Assembly (NCBI RefSeq): GCF_025997915.1
Contig: NZ_AP026677.1
Coordinates: 1 to 64,000, forward strand
Direction: 5' to 3'
Length of the DNA: 64,000 nt
Origin: Aquiluna sp. KACHI24
GTDB lineage: Bacteria > Actinomycetota > Actinomycetes > Actinomycetales > Microbacteriaceae
Under the pieces are notes generated by a model, which was not told where the DNA came from, searched no databases, and worked only from the letters and a program-made list of their open reading frames with translations. The translations under genes were made by a program, and so were the position numbers. The first letter of the stretch is position 1. Each line of letters begins with the position of its first letter. Below are positions 10,808 through 18,532 of the stretch, one piece after another.

Positions 10808-11152
10808 ATGAGGCTCGGGTTCTTGGCTTTGATTGTTTTGAACATAGGTCTGGGGGCTCTTGTTCCTGGTCTCTCTTGGTTCCGATGTCTGGGAGTTTTA
10901 CCTAACGCTTTTGCTGGGATCGCTACTCCCACACCTTTTCTTTTTGCTCAAGCGGAAAAACAGGGGTTAGTTAGGACAGAATCTAGACATGGAATCGCTA
11001 GCAGCTCTCGTCAGCGCGATATTTCTCGGATTGATTGTCTTCAGTCTTTTGACTGTGGCCATGGCCATCTTGACCAGAATCGGCAAAGTAAAGTTTTGGG
11101 TTTCGATGGTTTTCAACGTGCTTACCGGTTTACTGGCCGCTTGGGGAATTAG
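10808..11152 (+). CDS. Uncertain open frame, 114 residues, N-terminal membrane segment
   Basis: ATG at 10808 is preceded by GGAGG at 10799-10803 and begins MRLGFLALIVLNIGLGALVP, a credible membrane or signal segment. After about residue 60 the sequence becomes basic and low in hydrophobicity, and it overlaps the better-looking gene at 10989. Either only the first part is real and it is a decayed gene, or the frame is chance. No family was recognised. Confidence 0.25.
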   Translation: MRLGFLALIVLNIGLGALVPGLSWFRCLGVLPNAFAGIATPTPFLFAQAEKQGLVRTESRHGIASSSRQRDISRIDCLQSFDCGHGHLDQNRQSKVLGFDGFQRAYRFTGRLGN

Positions 11153-11240
11153 CGTCAGCTGGGCCCTCGGGATCATCCCTTTTCTAGGCCTAGTTATCAG
11201 CTCAATAATTCTGACTTGGCCAAAAAGGAAGCGTCAGTAG
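10989..11240 (+). CDS. Small membrane protein, unknown function
   Basis: The 83-residue product is very hydrophobic, with about three membrane segments (residues 3-27, 34-52 and 58-76) and a basic tail KRKRQ. No family was recognised. ATG follows the weak ribosome-binding site AGGACAG at about 10974. Its 3' end overlaps the convergent sbtB gene by seven bases. The hydrophobic pattern and charged tail make it likely to be real. Confidence 0.6.
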   Translation: MESLAALVSAIFLGLIVFSLLTVAMAILTRIGKVKFWVSMVFNVLTGLLAAWGISVSWALGIIPFLGLVISSIILTWPKRKRQ

Positions 11241-11533
11241 CGCTCATCCCGGAGTACTTCAACGGCGCTCACCCAGCACGAGCAGGCATAGTGCGGGAAG
11301 TAATTGGTCTCTAGAAGCTCTAGGACTTTGCCCATGACCTCGTTGTTCACGACGATTTCAATCCTGATGTTGCCACCTTCAAGGTCACCATTTCTTTGGT
11401 TTCTGGGTCCTGCCCCATGGGCGGGGGAGATCGTGTAGCCCTTTGCGCCAAGAGCAGTGATATCCCGAATCAATCTCGGTTCCAGTGCTGCTTCGGCAAC
11501 GATTGTCACCAACTTGCGTTGCTTGAGATTCAC
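11234..11533 (-). CDS. sbtB: PII-like signalling protein SbtB
   Basis: The 99-residue protein looks like SbtB, the PII-like trimer that binds adenylyl nucleotides (cAMP, AMP, c-di-AMP in cyanobacteria) and controls the bicarbonate transporter SbtA. The core LVTIVAEAALEPRLIRDITALGAKGYTI, the T-loop region RNQRNGDLEGGNIRIEIVV and the ending VSAVEVLRDERY fit that family. The start is GTG, overlapping the sbtA stop by four bases (GTGA). Cysteines lie in YACSCWVS but the redox CGPEGC tail of Synechocystis SbtB is absent. Its function in this organism is inferred. Confidence 0.8.
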   Translation of the reverse strand: MNLKQRKLVTIVAEAALEPRLIRDITALGAKGYTISPAHGAGPRNQRNGDLEGGNIRIEIVVNNEVMGKVLELLETNYFPHYACSCWVSAVEVLRDERY

Positions 11534-12501
11534 AGCCCCAAACCTTCCACTAGCCCACTTAGTGAAACCATAAGCGGGATCCCAACAATCAGGTTAAAGG
11601 GAAACGTAATGCCCAAGCTAGCCGTTAGGTAGATACCTGGGCTTGCCTCTGGCAATGCCAGTCGGACTGCGGCTGGCGCTGCAATGTATGAGGCGGAGGC
11701 CGTCAGAACTCCAAGCACAGCACTGCCTCCAATGCCCATTCCGGTCAGGTGACCGGTCAGGACCCCCAGGGATCCTGCGAGGAGTGGGAAACCTAGGCTG
11801 AAGCCAACTAGACCGATGCCCGCAGATTTGATGTCCGGGATTCTTCGACCAGCAACAATCCCCATCTCAAGAAGAAAGAGTGTCAGCACCCCAGTGAACA
11901 GGGCACCGAAGAAGGGCTCAATCCTTGTGTAGCCAGCCGTACCGGTGATCAGCCCCAGAGCCAGACCTCCGGCCAGCAGCACAATGGATCGCGCGGTCAA
12001 CACCTCTCGCAGTGACTCTCCCCAGTTGACTGAGCGACCAAGACCCTTGGATGCCAGCATTAGTCCGACGATGATGCCGGGAATCTCGAGGATCGCGAGC
12101 AGGGTAGTGACGTATCCCTCAACAAAAATCTGCTGGGCATCTAAAAAGATGAGCGCTGCGGTGAAGGTAACCAAGGAGGTTGAACCGTAGTGGGCAGCCA
12201 CCGCACCACGGTTGATTTGGTCAAGCTTCGTCGTTAGCCCCAATACCTGGAATGCCAACCAAGGCACCACGAGACCTAAACCCAGTGCTCCTAGGATTGG
12301 CAGCCAAATTTCGCCTGGTGTTGATTGGGAAAGGGCGACGCCTCCTTTGATACCAATACCGAGGAGCAAGTAAATGGAGAGCGCCTGATACACGGCCTCT
12401 GGTAGACGCAGATCAGACTTGATCGCGACAGCAATCAGTCCGAGCGCGAATGCCAATACCGGTGGGGAAGTTAGGTTTTGAAGCGCAACCTCCCAAAGCA
12501 T
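11530..12501 (-). CDS. sbtA: Sodium-dependent bicarbonate transporter SbtA
   Basis: This 323-residue membrane protein belongs to the Sbt_1 (DUF897) family of SbtA permeases, which import HCO3- with Na+. The family hallmark is AIKSDLRLPEAVYQALSIYLLLGIGIKGG near residues 27-55, followed by a conserved Gly-rich half and about ten membrane segments. It lies one base from the end of the TerC gene and is coupled to sbtB. In cyanobacteria the pair serves the carbon-concentrating mechanism; in a heterotroph it could supply bicarbonate for anaplerotic carboxylation. That role is an inference. Confidence 0.85.
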   Translation of the reverse strand: MLWEVALQNLTSPPVLAFALGLIAVAIKSDLRLPEAVYQALSIYLLLGIGIKGGVALSQSTPGEIWLPILGALGLGLVVPWLAFQVLGLTTKLDQINRGAVAAHYGSTSLVTFTAALIFLDAQQIFVEGYVTTLLAILEIPGIIVGLMLASKGLGRSVNWGESLREVLTARSIVLLAGGLALGLITGTAGYTRIEPFFGALFTGVLTLFLLEMGIVAGRRIPDIKSAGIGLVGFSLGFPLLAGSLGVLTGHLTGMGIGGSAVLGVLTASASYIAAPAAVRLALPEASPGIYLTASLGITFPFNLIVGIPLMVSLSGLVEGLGL

Positions 12502-13514
12502 CAGCTCTTAGTCCGCTTTCCAAATACTGGCTCGAGCTGTGAAATCTCCTCTTCGGTCGCAATTTCGAACACCTGCTTGTGCTCCACCTCGGCCTCGTGA
12601 CGGGCTTGCCCCTTGGTCTTGATCAAGGAGGCAATCACTGCAATGGCAATTACACCGATGATCACTGCTAGAGACAGAGTGGTTGGGACTTTGTAGACAT
12701 CGTGAAGTGCCATCTTGATACCGACCCAAATCAGAATTACCGAGAGACCCACCTTCAGGTACACGAATCGGTGAATCAGATCAGCGAGCAAGAAGTACAT
12801 AGCCCTAAGACCCAATACCGCGAAGGCGTTAGCCGTGAAGACAATAAATGGCTCATCAGTGACGGCAAAGATGGCCGGGATTGAGTCAACAGCGAAAATG
12901 ATGTCGGTGAACTCCACCAAAGCCAGTACCAGTAATAGCGGTGTGGCCAAAACGACACCCGCCTTACGCACAAGGAGCTTTTGCCCATAGAACTTGTCTG
13001 CGGTCGGTATGAAGCGCTGGAACAGCTTCAGGAACTTGGATTCGGTGGGGTCCATGTGCTCATTGCGCTTGAGCATCATCTGAATACCTGTCCAGATTAA
13101 GAATGCAGCAAAGAGGTAAAGAACCCAGCCAAAGCTCTTGATAAGCGTGTAGCCGAGTGCGATGAAGATGCCTCGGAAAATCAAGGCTCCCAAAACACCC
13201 AGGAAAAGCACTCGGTGCTGGAACTGTCTTGGCACAGAGAACGCAGCAAAAATAATCGCCCAAACGAAGACGTTATCGACGGCGAGTGATTTCTCAATCA
13301 CAAATCCTGCGAAATATTGCTGGCCGAGCTCTGCACCGTAGAGGTACCAGATCAGACCGCCAAAGGCGATGCCCAGAGAAACCCAAACCACTGACCACCA
13401 GGCAGCCTCTTTCAAAGAGATGACGGATGCGTGGCGGTGGGCGAATAGGTCGACGGCGAGCATGCCAAGAATCAAGCCAAAAACGGTTAGCCATAGCCAG
13501 AGTGGGACGTCCAA
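12501..13514 (-). CDS. TerC/Alx family membrane protein
   Basis: The 337-residue protein is a TerC/Alx family integral membrane protein, several members of which export Mn2+. Its acidic signature motifs are EKSLAVDNVFVW and VEFTDIIFAVDSIPAIFAVT, within about nine membrane segments and a charged tail. The start is TTG with AGGAG five bases upstream. It is the first gene of an operon with sbtA and sbtB, and a strongly palindromic AT-rich element lies just before it. The substrate (Mn2+ or another metal) cannot be read from the sequence. Confidence 0.9.
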   Translation of the reverse strand: MDVPLWLWLTVFGLILGMLAVDLFAHRHASVISLKEAAWWSVVWVSLGIAFGGLIWYLYGAELGQQYFAGFVIEKSLAVDNVFVWAIIFAAFSVPRQFQHRVLFLGVLGALIFRGIFIALGYTLIKSFGWVLYLFAAFLIWTGIQMMLKRNEHMDPTESKFLKLFQRFIPTADKFYGQKLLVRKAGVVLATPLLLVLALVEFTDIIFAVDSIPAIFAVTDEPFIVFTANAFAVLGLRAMYFLLADLIHRFVYLKVGLSVILIWVGIKMALHDVYKVPTTLSLAVIIGVIAIAVIASLIKTKGQARHEAEVEHKQVFEIATEEEISQLEPVFGKRTKS

Positions 13515-13524
13515 GAGTCTCCTT

Positions 13525-13568
13525 ATTAGAAAATAATTACTAGAAATATATTTCTATTATTTTCTAAT
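13525..13568. promoter_or_regulatory. Nested AT-rich palindromic operator before terC-sbtA-sbtB
   Basis: Outer arms ATTAGAAAATAAT (13525-13537) and ATTATTTTCTAAT (13556-13568) are perfectly complementary. Between them lies the perfect 16-base palindrome TAGAAATATATTTCTA (13541-13556). The result is four half-sites of the type TAGAAA in alternating orientation. It lies about 10-55 bp before the TTG start of terC, so a bound protein would block transcription. The winged-helix gene directly upstream is the obvious candidate binder. Confidence 0.7.
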
Positions 13569-13587
13569 TATTCCAAAACTCCAAGAT

Positions 13588-13869
13588 TTATTCGAATTTG
13601 CCCAGATATTCGATTAGGTCACCCACGGTCTTGTTTGCACTGGTTAGGTGACGAAGGGGTTGAGATCGATTGATTTCATAGTGGTTACGACGGCCATCCT
13701 TGGATTTATCCAGGTAGCCACCCTCAACCAGGTCATTCAAAACATTCACGACAGATCGAGTTGTAATACCCAAAATTTGGGCTAACTCTTCGATCTTGTA
13801 GTCCGGGTTAGCGTCGATGGCAATTAGTACGTGAGCGTGGTGACCCAAGAAAGTCCACTTTTTACTCAT
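13588..13869 (-). CDS. Winged-helix transcriptional regulator
   Basis: This 93-residue protein is a compact winged-helix regulator resembling MarR-type or ArsR-type domains. The recognition helix segment is KIEELAQILGITTRSVVNVLNDLVEGGYLDKS, followed by a wing (KDGRRNHYEI) and a C-terminal dimerisation helix. There is a good GGAGG before ATG. No metal-binding cysteines or other sensor are visible. The adjacent palindrome before terC suggests control of terC-sbtA-sbtB, an inference from position. Confidence 0.75.
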   Translation of the reverse strand: MSKKWTFLGHHAHVLIAIDANPDYKIEELAQILGITTRSVVNVLNDLVEGGYLDKSKDGRRNHYEINRSQPLRHLTSANKTVGDLIEYLGKFE

Positions 13870-13911
13870 GCTTGCCCTCCAATTACCAGTTGAAGTTTGC
13901 CAGATTAAATG

Positions 13912-13938
13912 AAAAAGCGGGTCGGATGACCGACCCGC
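13912..13938 (-). terminator. Intrinsic terminator of the DoxX-like gene
   Basis: On the minus strand, GCGGGTCGG (13917-13925) and CCGACCCGC (13930-13938) pair around a four-base loop, followed by a TTTTT tract. It lies 12 bp beyond the stop of the DoxX-like gene. Confidence 0.85.
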
Positions 13939-13949
13939 CGTTTCGGTTT

Positions 13950-14354
13950 CTAGATCAGAGTTAGGGCGAACCAGCTACCTGCGGTTACCAATGAGGCAAC
14001 TAGCAAGTTGAGGTTCATCTTCAGGGTGTACTTGGTTTCACCGCGAGCTGCGTGAACCCAAATGGCACCGACCATGGTGAGAGCCAAACCAACTGCTGCA
14101 GCGATTGCGAACCAGATTGCCCACGCGTAGCCGAGTAGGTAACCGATAGGAGCAACAACCACACCAATTGCACCAAGGATTTCTAGCCAAGCAATTAGGC
14201 GGACCACACCGAATGGAATCTTCTCAATCCAGCCAAAACCTGCCTTAAGCAAAGTCTCCTTGCTGGAGGTGGCCTTGAACTTGCCAGCCTTGAAGAATGC
14301 GAATGCGGTGAAAGCCGAAACTGCAAATCCGGCGATGATGATGAAAATGTCCAC
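13950..14354 (-). CDS. DoxX-like membrane protein
   Basis: The 134-residue product has four predicted membrane segments and matches the DoxX-like superfamily in its layout (GWIEKIPFGVVRLIAWLEILGAIGVVVAPIGY). Some members work with quinone or thiosulfate oxidation, others are uncharacterised. The start is GTG with AGGA upstream. It is a single gene with its own terminator. The specific function is unknown. Confidence 0.65.
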   Translation of the reverse strand: MDIFIIIAGFAVSAFTAFAFFKAGKFKATSSKETLLKAGFGWIEKIPFGVVRLIAWLEILGAIGVVVAPIGYLLGYAWAIWFAIAAAVGLALTMVGAIWVHAARGETKYTLKMNLNLLVASLVTAGSWFALTLI

Positions 14355-14436
14355 TTGAATCCTTTTTTATCTAGAGGGGCTTGATAATTCTTGACAACCC
14401 TACATTATTTTTTCTTGTTTTGATACTCTTTTGAAG

Positions 14437-14811
14437 ATGGAAATCAAAGCAGAGTGTGAACGCAAGGCGGGCGCCTGGCGCGTTCGCGTCCCGGAGCTAG
14501 ACAATCTGCTGATTTCAAGCAAGCGCTTAGACCTTGCAACCGAGCAAATCAAGGATCTGGTTCACGAGTATCAGGGCATCGATCGTTGCGATGTGATCGT
14601 CAAGGTTGAGACTTCAATGCCTGGCATCATGTGTGATCTTGAACAGGCTCAGGAGAAGATGCGCGAGGCAAGCAGACTCCAGGAAGAGGCATCCAGGGAG
14701 ATTCGTGATGTTGTCTCAAGACTCCGTGACGAGGGTTTGAGCATGCGCGATATTGGTGTGCTTTTGAGAATTTCTCCGCAACGAGTCGCTCAGCTGGTTG
14801 AAACCGCCTAA
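14437..14811 (+). CDS. HicB-like fold plus helix-turn-helix protein
   Basis: The 124-residue protein starts with a HicB-like antitoxin fold (CERKAGAWRVRVPELDN, roughly residues 8-55) and ends with a helix-turn-helix (LRDEGLSMRDIGVLLRISPQRVAQLVE). In type II systems such a protein is the antitoxin of HicA, but no HicA-like RNase is adjacent. It therefore looks like a stand-alone DNA-binding regulator. ATG at 14437 is preferred; a TTG at 14431 would add two residues. No clear ribosome-binding site is visible. It overlaps the next, convergent gene by four bases. Confidence 0.65.
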   Translation: MEIKAECERKAGAWRVRVPELDNLLISSKRLDLATEQIKDLVHEYQGIDRCDVIVKVETSMPGIMCDLEQAQEKMREASRLQEEASREIRDVVSRLRDEGLSMRDIGVLLRISPQRVAQLVETA

Positions 14812-15833
14812 AAAGGACTGGCCCCAAGCTGGGTCGTAATTTCTAGTGCGACCTCAATATTTGCCACAGTGTCCTCGTGAGTGTGAACCGGAGACTCGGT
14901 TCTCCCCTCAGCCACGTACCTGGCAAACTCTGTTGCCTGGTAGCTCAAGCCCTCGTGACCCTGGATCGAAGAATTGTCTTTGATTGCCCGTTCTGAGAAA
15001 TAGAACTCTTTGTCCCTGACTCGAATACCCGATGGTGCCAAGAATGGCTCGTCAATCAAGACCAAACCCTTTTCGAATGAGCAGGACGCGGTGATTGGAA
15101 GAGAGGCTATGCCCGACATGACAAGGTTCGCCCTGGCTCCAGATGCGTACTCAAGAAGTACGTGAGACTCAGCATCCATGCCGGTTTCGGTGACCTGACC
15201 GCGAGCAGTGATTTTGATTGGGTTGCCCAAAAACTGCTGGGCGATGGCGATTGGGTAGATGCCCATGTCGAATGCGATACCGCCGCCACCTTTTTGCCAA
15301 AGCCTTGGGATTGCCCTGTTGTCTGTTGCAAAGGATGCGGTCAAAAGTTCAGGTGATCCCAGCTCACCGCTCGCGATCAACTCGCGGATCAAATAGGACT
15401 GGGGCAGATACCTAGTCCACATTGCCTCCATGGCGAGCAGCCCCTTGGACTTTGCTGTGGCAAAAATCTCTCTGGCCTCGGCAGGCTGGTAGGTGATTGG
15501 TTTCTCGATCAAAACGTGCTTGTTCGCACCCAGGGCCAACATCGCATGCTCAAAATGGTCCTTCATGTGGCTTGCGATGTATACGGCATCTACCTCTGGG
15601 TGAGCTACCAGCTCCTCGTAACTATTGAGAACTAGAGGAATGTGAAACTCGCCACCAACGCTTTGGGCAAGGCCATCGGTTCTAGAGGCAACCGCGTGAA
15701 TTTGCTGCTTGGTGTGCTTCTGCACGGCAGCCATGAATACCTTGGCAATGCCACCCGGCCCGACGATTCCCCAGCGCAGCGAGGGAACGGCTTCAGGATT
15801 GGTTACAGCTGGGAATTTGAGGTCCATGTCCAA
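14808..15833 (-). CDS. Gfo/Idh/MocA family oxidoreductase
   Basis: This 341-residue enzyme has the N-terminal Rossmann fold (RWGIVGPGGIAKVFMAAV, GxGxxA-type) and the EKPITYQP motif near residue 112 that carries the catalytic-site lysine of the Gfo/Idh/MocA family. The C-terminal half is the alpha/beta substrate domain. Members are NAD(P)-dependent dehydrogenases of sugars, inositol or sugar nucleotides. The substrate cannot be told. It converges with the HicB-like gene, overlapping four bases, and is divergent from the O-antigen ligase-like gene. Confidence 0.88.
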   Translation of the reverse strand: MDMDLKFPAVTNPEAVPSLRWGIVGPGGIAKVFMAAVQKHTKQQIHAVASRTDGLAQSVGGEFHIPLVLNSYEELVAHPEVDAVYIASHMKDHFEHAMLALGANKHVLIEKPITYQPAEAREIFATAKSKGLLAMEAMWTRYLPQSYLIRELIASGELGSPELLTASFATDNRAIPRLWQKGGGGIAFDMGIYPIAIAQQFLGNPIKITARGQVTETGMDAESHVLLEYASGARANLVMSGIASLPITASCSFEKGLVLIDEPFLAPSGIRVRDKEFYFSERAIKDNSSIQGHEGLSYQATEFARYVAEGRTESPVHTHEDTVANIEVALEITTQLGASPF

Positions 15834-15879
15834 AGTCTATGGCGGTATTCTTAGCTAGCCCATTGGGCAGTTAGAGATT

Positions 15880-17265
15880 ATGTCAGCGAAGTCAATTACC
15901 TCATCGATCCCAATCACACAGCCGATTCGGATCCCATTTGACCGCACTTCGAAGCGCTATAAAGTGGCCGCGCTTTTGGCCTACCTGGGACTGTTTACCG
16001 TGTTGGCCCCAGACGCCATTCGATATTCAATTAGCTGGTGGGGTTGGTCAGCTGTCGTTATTTCCCTAACTATTTGGACCGTGATTGCTCTTGCAGTGAA
16101 GAATCCAGCAAAGACCCTGGCTCGAATCCCGCTGCCATTAGCGTTCCTAATGCTGCTGATGCTTTTGAGCGTGATTTGGTCTCAATACCAAGCGATCACA
16201 TTAGTCACACTTGGCCTCCAAATAACGGCCAGCCTTTTTGCACTTTTCTTGGCAAATCAATTCAGTTGGAGACAGTTACTCCACATCCTTAGCAACACCA
16301 TTCGGTTCTTGCTAAGTAGCTCACTGCTAATTGAGATCTACGCGGCGCTCGCTGGGCCAATCGCCCCACTGTTTCCAAACTATTCCGGTTCGGAACCTCC
16401 ACATGCCAGCTATCTGTGGGTGCAGGGAAACCTTTTTGAGCTGGAGCGAATCCAGGGAATCATGGGAAATGCAAACCTGCTCGCCTTCACTTCAGTACTG
16501 GGTGCCCTGCTTTTTCTAATCGAGCTGATTGTCACCGATCGATCCAAGTGGCTCCCCGGTTTATCGCTAGCCCTAGCGCTCTCGATGGCTTTATTGGCAC
16601 AGAGTGCCGGCATGACAGTCGCCGTAGGTCTAATTTCCTTCGCTGCAATTGTCGCGATCCTCTCCGAGGGTCGTCCGAGACCAACGCGTCACCGCATCTA
16701 TCGGATAGCTCTATTGGCTTTGGGAATAGCCACTTTGTTCGGGGTTGTTTTCCGTGACTGGGTCTTCGACCTCCTAGGTCGCTCTCCAGATGCGACCGGC
16801 AGATTTGAGATTTGGGAGAAGGTCTTAGGCCTGATTTGGGAAAAACCCATAGAGGGCTGGGGCTGGACTGGTTATTGGATTCCAGGAACCGAGCCTTTCG
16901 AGGGCTTGATTTCCATCAATGGAGTTCCGATGTATCAGGCCCACAACGCCTATCTAGATATCTGGATGCAGCTGGGAGTCTTGGGTCTTGGACTATTGGT
17001 TTGGCTCATGATTGCGGTTTTTGTAAGACTCTGGGCAGTTGCCGTGAGACACACCAGTCCGCTTTATCTCTACCCACTCTTTGGTTTCTTAGTGATTGCT
17101 GCCCAATCGCTTACGGAATCCAGGCTTTTGATCGAAGCGGGTTGGGTTCTCCTCGTGCTACTTGCGACGAAATCCAGAGAGCCTTTTGCCGAATTAGAGC
17201 CGTTGGGCAGAACGCCGAAGCGCTTGAAGCTACTTCGCTTGCCGTTGCGAATCCTCGGCCGCTAG
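15880..17265 (+). CDS. O-antigen ligase/polymerase-like membrane protein
   Basis: The 461-residue protein has about ten or eleven membrane segments and the Wzy_C/O-antigen ligase family signature in its large extracytoplasmic loop (EKPIEGWGWTGYWIPG and AHNAYLDIWMQLGVLGLG). Such proteins join or polymerise surface glycans. Actinobacteria lack LPS, so the likely role is capsule or teichoic-type glycopolymer assembly. It overlaps the glycosyltransferase on the opposite strand by four bases, so the pair is convergent. Confidence 0.85.
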   Translation: MSAKSITSSIPITQPIRIPFDRTSKRYKVAALLAYLGLFTVLAPDAIRYSISWWGWSAVVISLTIWTVIALAVKNPAKTLARIPLPLAFLMLLMLLSVIWSQYQAITLVTLGLQITASLFALFLANQFSWRQLLHILSNTIRFLLSSSLLIEIYAALAGPIAPLFPNYSGSEPPHASYLWVQGNLFELERIQGIMGNANLLAFTSVLGALLFLIELIVTDRSKWLPGLSLALALSMALLAQSAGMTVAVGLISFAAIVAILSEGRPRPTRHRIYRIALLALGIATLFGVVFRDWVFDLLGRSPDATGRFEIWEKVLGLIWEKPIEGWGWTGYWIPGTEPFEGLISINGVPMYQAHNAYLDIWMQLGVLGLGLLVWLMIAVFVRLWAVAVRHTSPLYLYPLFGFLVIAAQSLTESRLLIEAGWVLLVLLATKSREPFAELEPLGRTPKRLKLLRLPLRILGR

Positions 17266-18443
17266 CGCCTGGCTTGGATCAAACCCGTATAGATGCCAAC
17301 CATCTTTGCTGTGATGCGGGATTGAAGGAGCCATCCGGGATCAGACGAGTCTCGCTTGGCGTTTCCCGATGAAATGTCGTTGTGAACCTGCTGCATGGCG
17401 TTGGCCAGTGATTCGATGCTCTCATCGTCTGTGACCCAGTAGTGTCCTGCTTTCAGCTCTGAGGCCACGCGCTTATCGCAACACAGCGCCGGAGTCCCGA
17501 ACGCCGCCGCTTCGAAAACGGTCATACCTTGAGTCTCAAAGCCGATGGAGGTTTGCAAAACCACGTCCGAATCGGCAAAGGCCTGCATCATCTGGTCCCT
17601 ATCCACACGACCAAAAAAGCTCACCTTGTCAGAGATCCTCAGGGTTCGGGCAAGACTCTTGGCCGGTTTTTCCAATGGGCCGGTGCCATAGATGTGAAGC
17701 TCCGCATTCAATCCAGCCTTTTTGAAGGCCCTGATTGTTTGCAACAGGCGCTTTTCTCTCAGAAAGCGACCCGCCCAAATAAATCGAATCGGCTGGCCCG
17801 GCACGGGTAATTTGCGAGAGATGTTTGCCACTGCATCGTCGTCGACACCGTTGGGCATAACCTCAACCTTGTTCGCGATGCCCTTGTCTTTGATGGTCTG
17901 AGCAAAGTGATTACTCGGAACCATAACTAGATCGGCATTTGGGTAGGTGAGGGCCATGTATTCCCAGCCGTTGTCTACCGAGGTCTTAGGCAGTCCGGTA
18001 TTCGAGGTGTAAAGCCGAGCGGCAAAATTGAACAATCTGGCGTTTAGTCGTTTGCCCAGGATGCGTTCCAACACCACATCGATGTTGGTGTGAGCGTGGT
18101 GGATAAGTGGGATATCGAAGTCTCTTGCCAGTTTTAGGGCAATCGCAGCAGTAGCAAAATCACCCTGGAGGTGAATGATGTCGATTTTTCGGCGATCAAA
18201 CTCTCGCTTAGCAACCTGATAAGCCTTTTGAACATTGAACATGGTTGCGTATTCGCCGTCCGGGGAGACCTTGCGCGATGGGAGGATTACGGTTTTGTCG
18301 CTGGGTTCGGCTTTAGAGCTCTTGGAGGAGAAAATTGTCACCTCGACCCCCATGCGCTCAAGGTACTTGCGCTGGAGTCGAACGGAGGTTTGCAGTCCAC
18401 CAAGGCTCATCGGGTGCAGATCTGTGAAGATCGCTACGTGCAT
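17262..18443 (-). CDS. Glycosyltransferase family 4 protein
   Basis: The 393-residue enzyme is a GT4-type (GT-B fold) glycosyltransferase. The N-terminal domain starts AIFTDLHPMSLGGLQTSV, a typical acceptor-domain motif. The C-terminal nucleotide-sugar domain contains PIRFIWAGRFLREKRLLQ and the FETQGMTVFEAAAFG motif with the conserved glutamates. It probably adds a sugar to a lipid-linked or surface glycan together with its neighbour. The ATG start lies beyond the PTS-operon terminator. Confidence 0.88.
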   Translation of the reverse strand: MHVAIFTDLHPMSLGGLQTSVRLQRKYLERMGVEVTIFSSKSSKAEPSDKTVILPSRKVSPDGEYATMFNVQKAYQVAKREFDRRKIDIIHLQGDFATAAIALKLARDFDIPLIHHAHTNIDVVLERILGKRLNARLFNFAARLYTSNTGLPKTSVDNGWEYMALTYPNADLVMVPSNHFAQTIKDKGIANKVEVMPNGVDDDAVANISRKLPVPGQPIRFIWAGRFLREKRLLQTIRAFKKAGLNAELHIYGTGPLEKPAKSLARTLRISDKVSFFGRVDRDQMMQAFADSDVVLQTSIGFETQGMTVFEAAAFGTPALCCDKRVASELKAGHYWVTDDESIESLANAMQQVHNDISSGNAKRDSSDPGWLLQSRITAKMVGIYTGLIQARR

Positions 18444-18489
18444 CAGCCCACCTAATTTAGTTAGCTAACGAATGCTAGCAAGCAAAGCG

Positions 18490-18520
18490 AAGGCCCCTGG
18501 GATTCCAGGGGCCTTGCTTG
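18490..18520 (-). terminator. Intrinsic terminator of the PTS operon
   Basis: Arms AAGGCCCCTGG (18490-18500) and CCAGGGGCCTT (18505-18515) pair around GATT, giving an 11-bp stem. It lies just beyond the stop of the IIC gene on the minus strand, before the glycosyltransferase gene. Confidence 0.75.
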
Positions 18521-18532
18521 TTGATTTAGTGC

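Noticed and set aside
10679-10988. Cys-responsive attenuator controlling the downstream membrane gene
   Set aside because: The hairpin stands right after the stop without a U-tract, no alternative antiterminator pairing was visible, and no sulfur or cysteine gene follows. A free micropeptide is more likely, though not proven.
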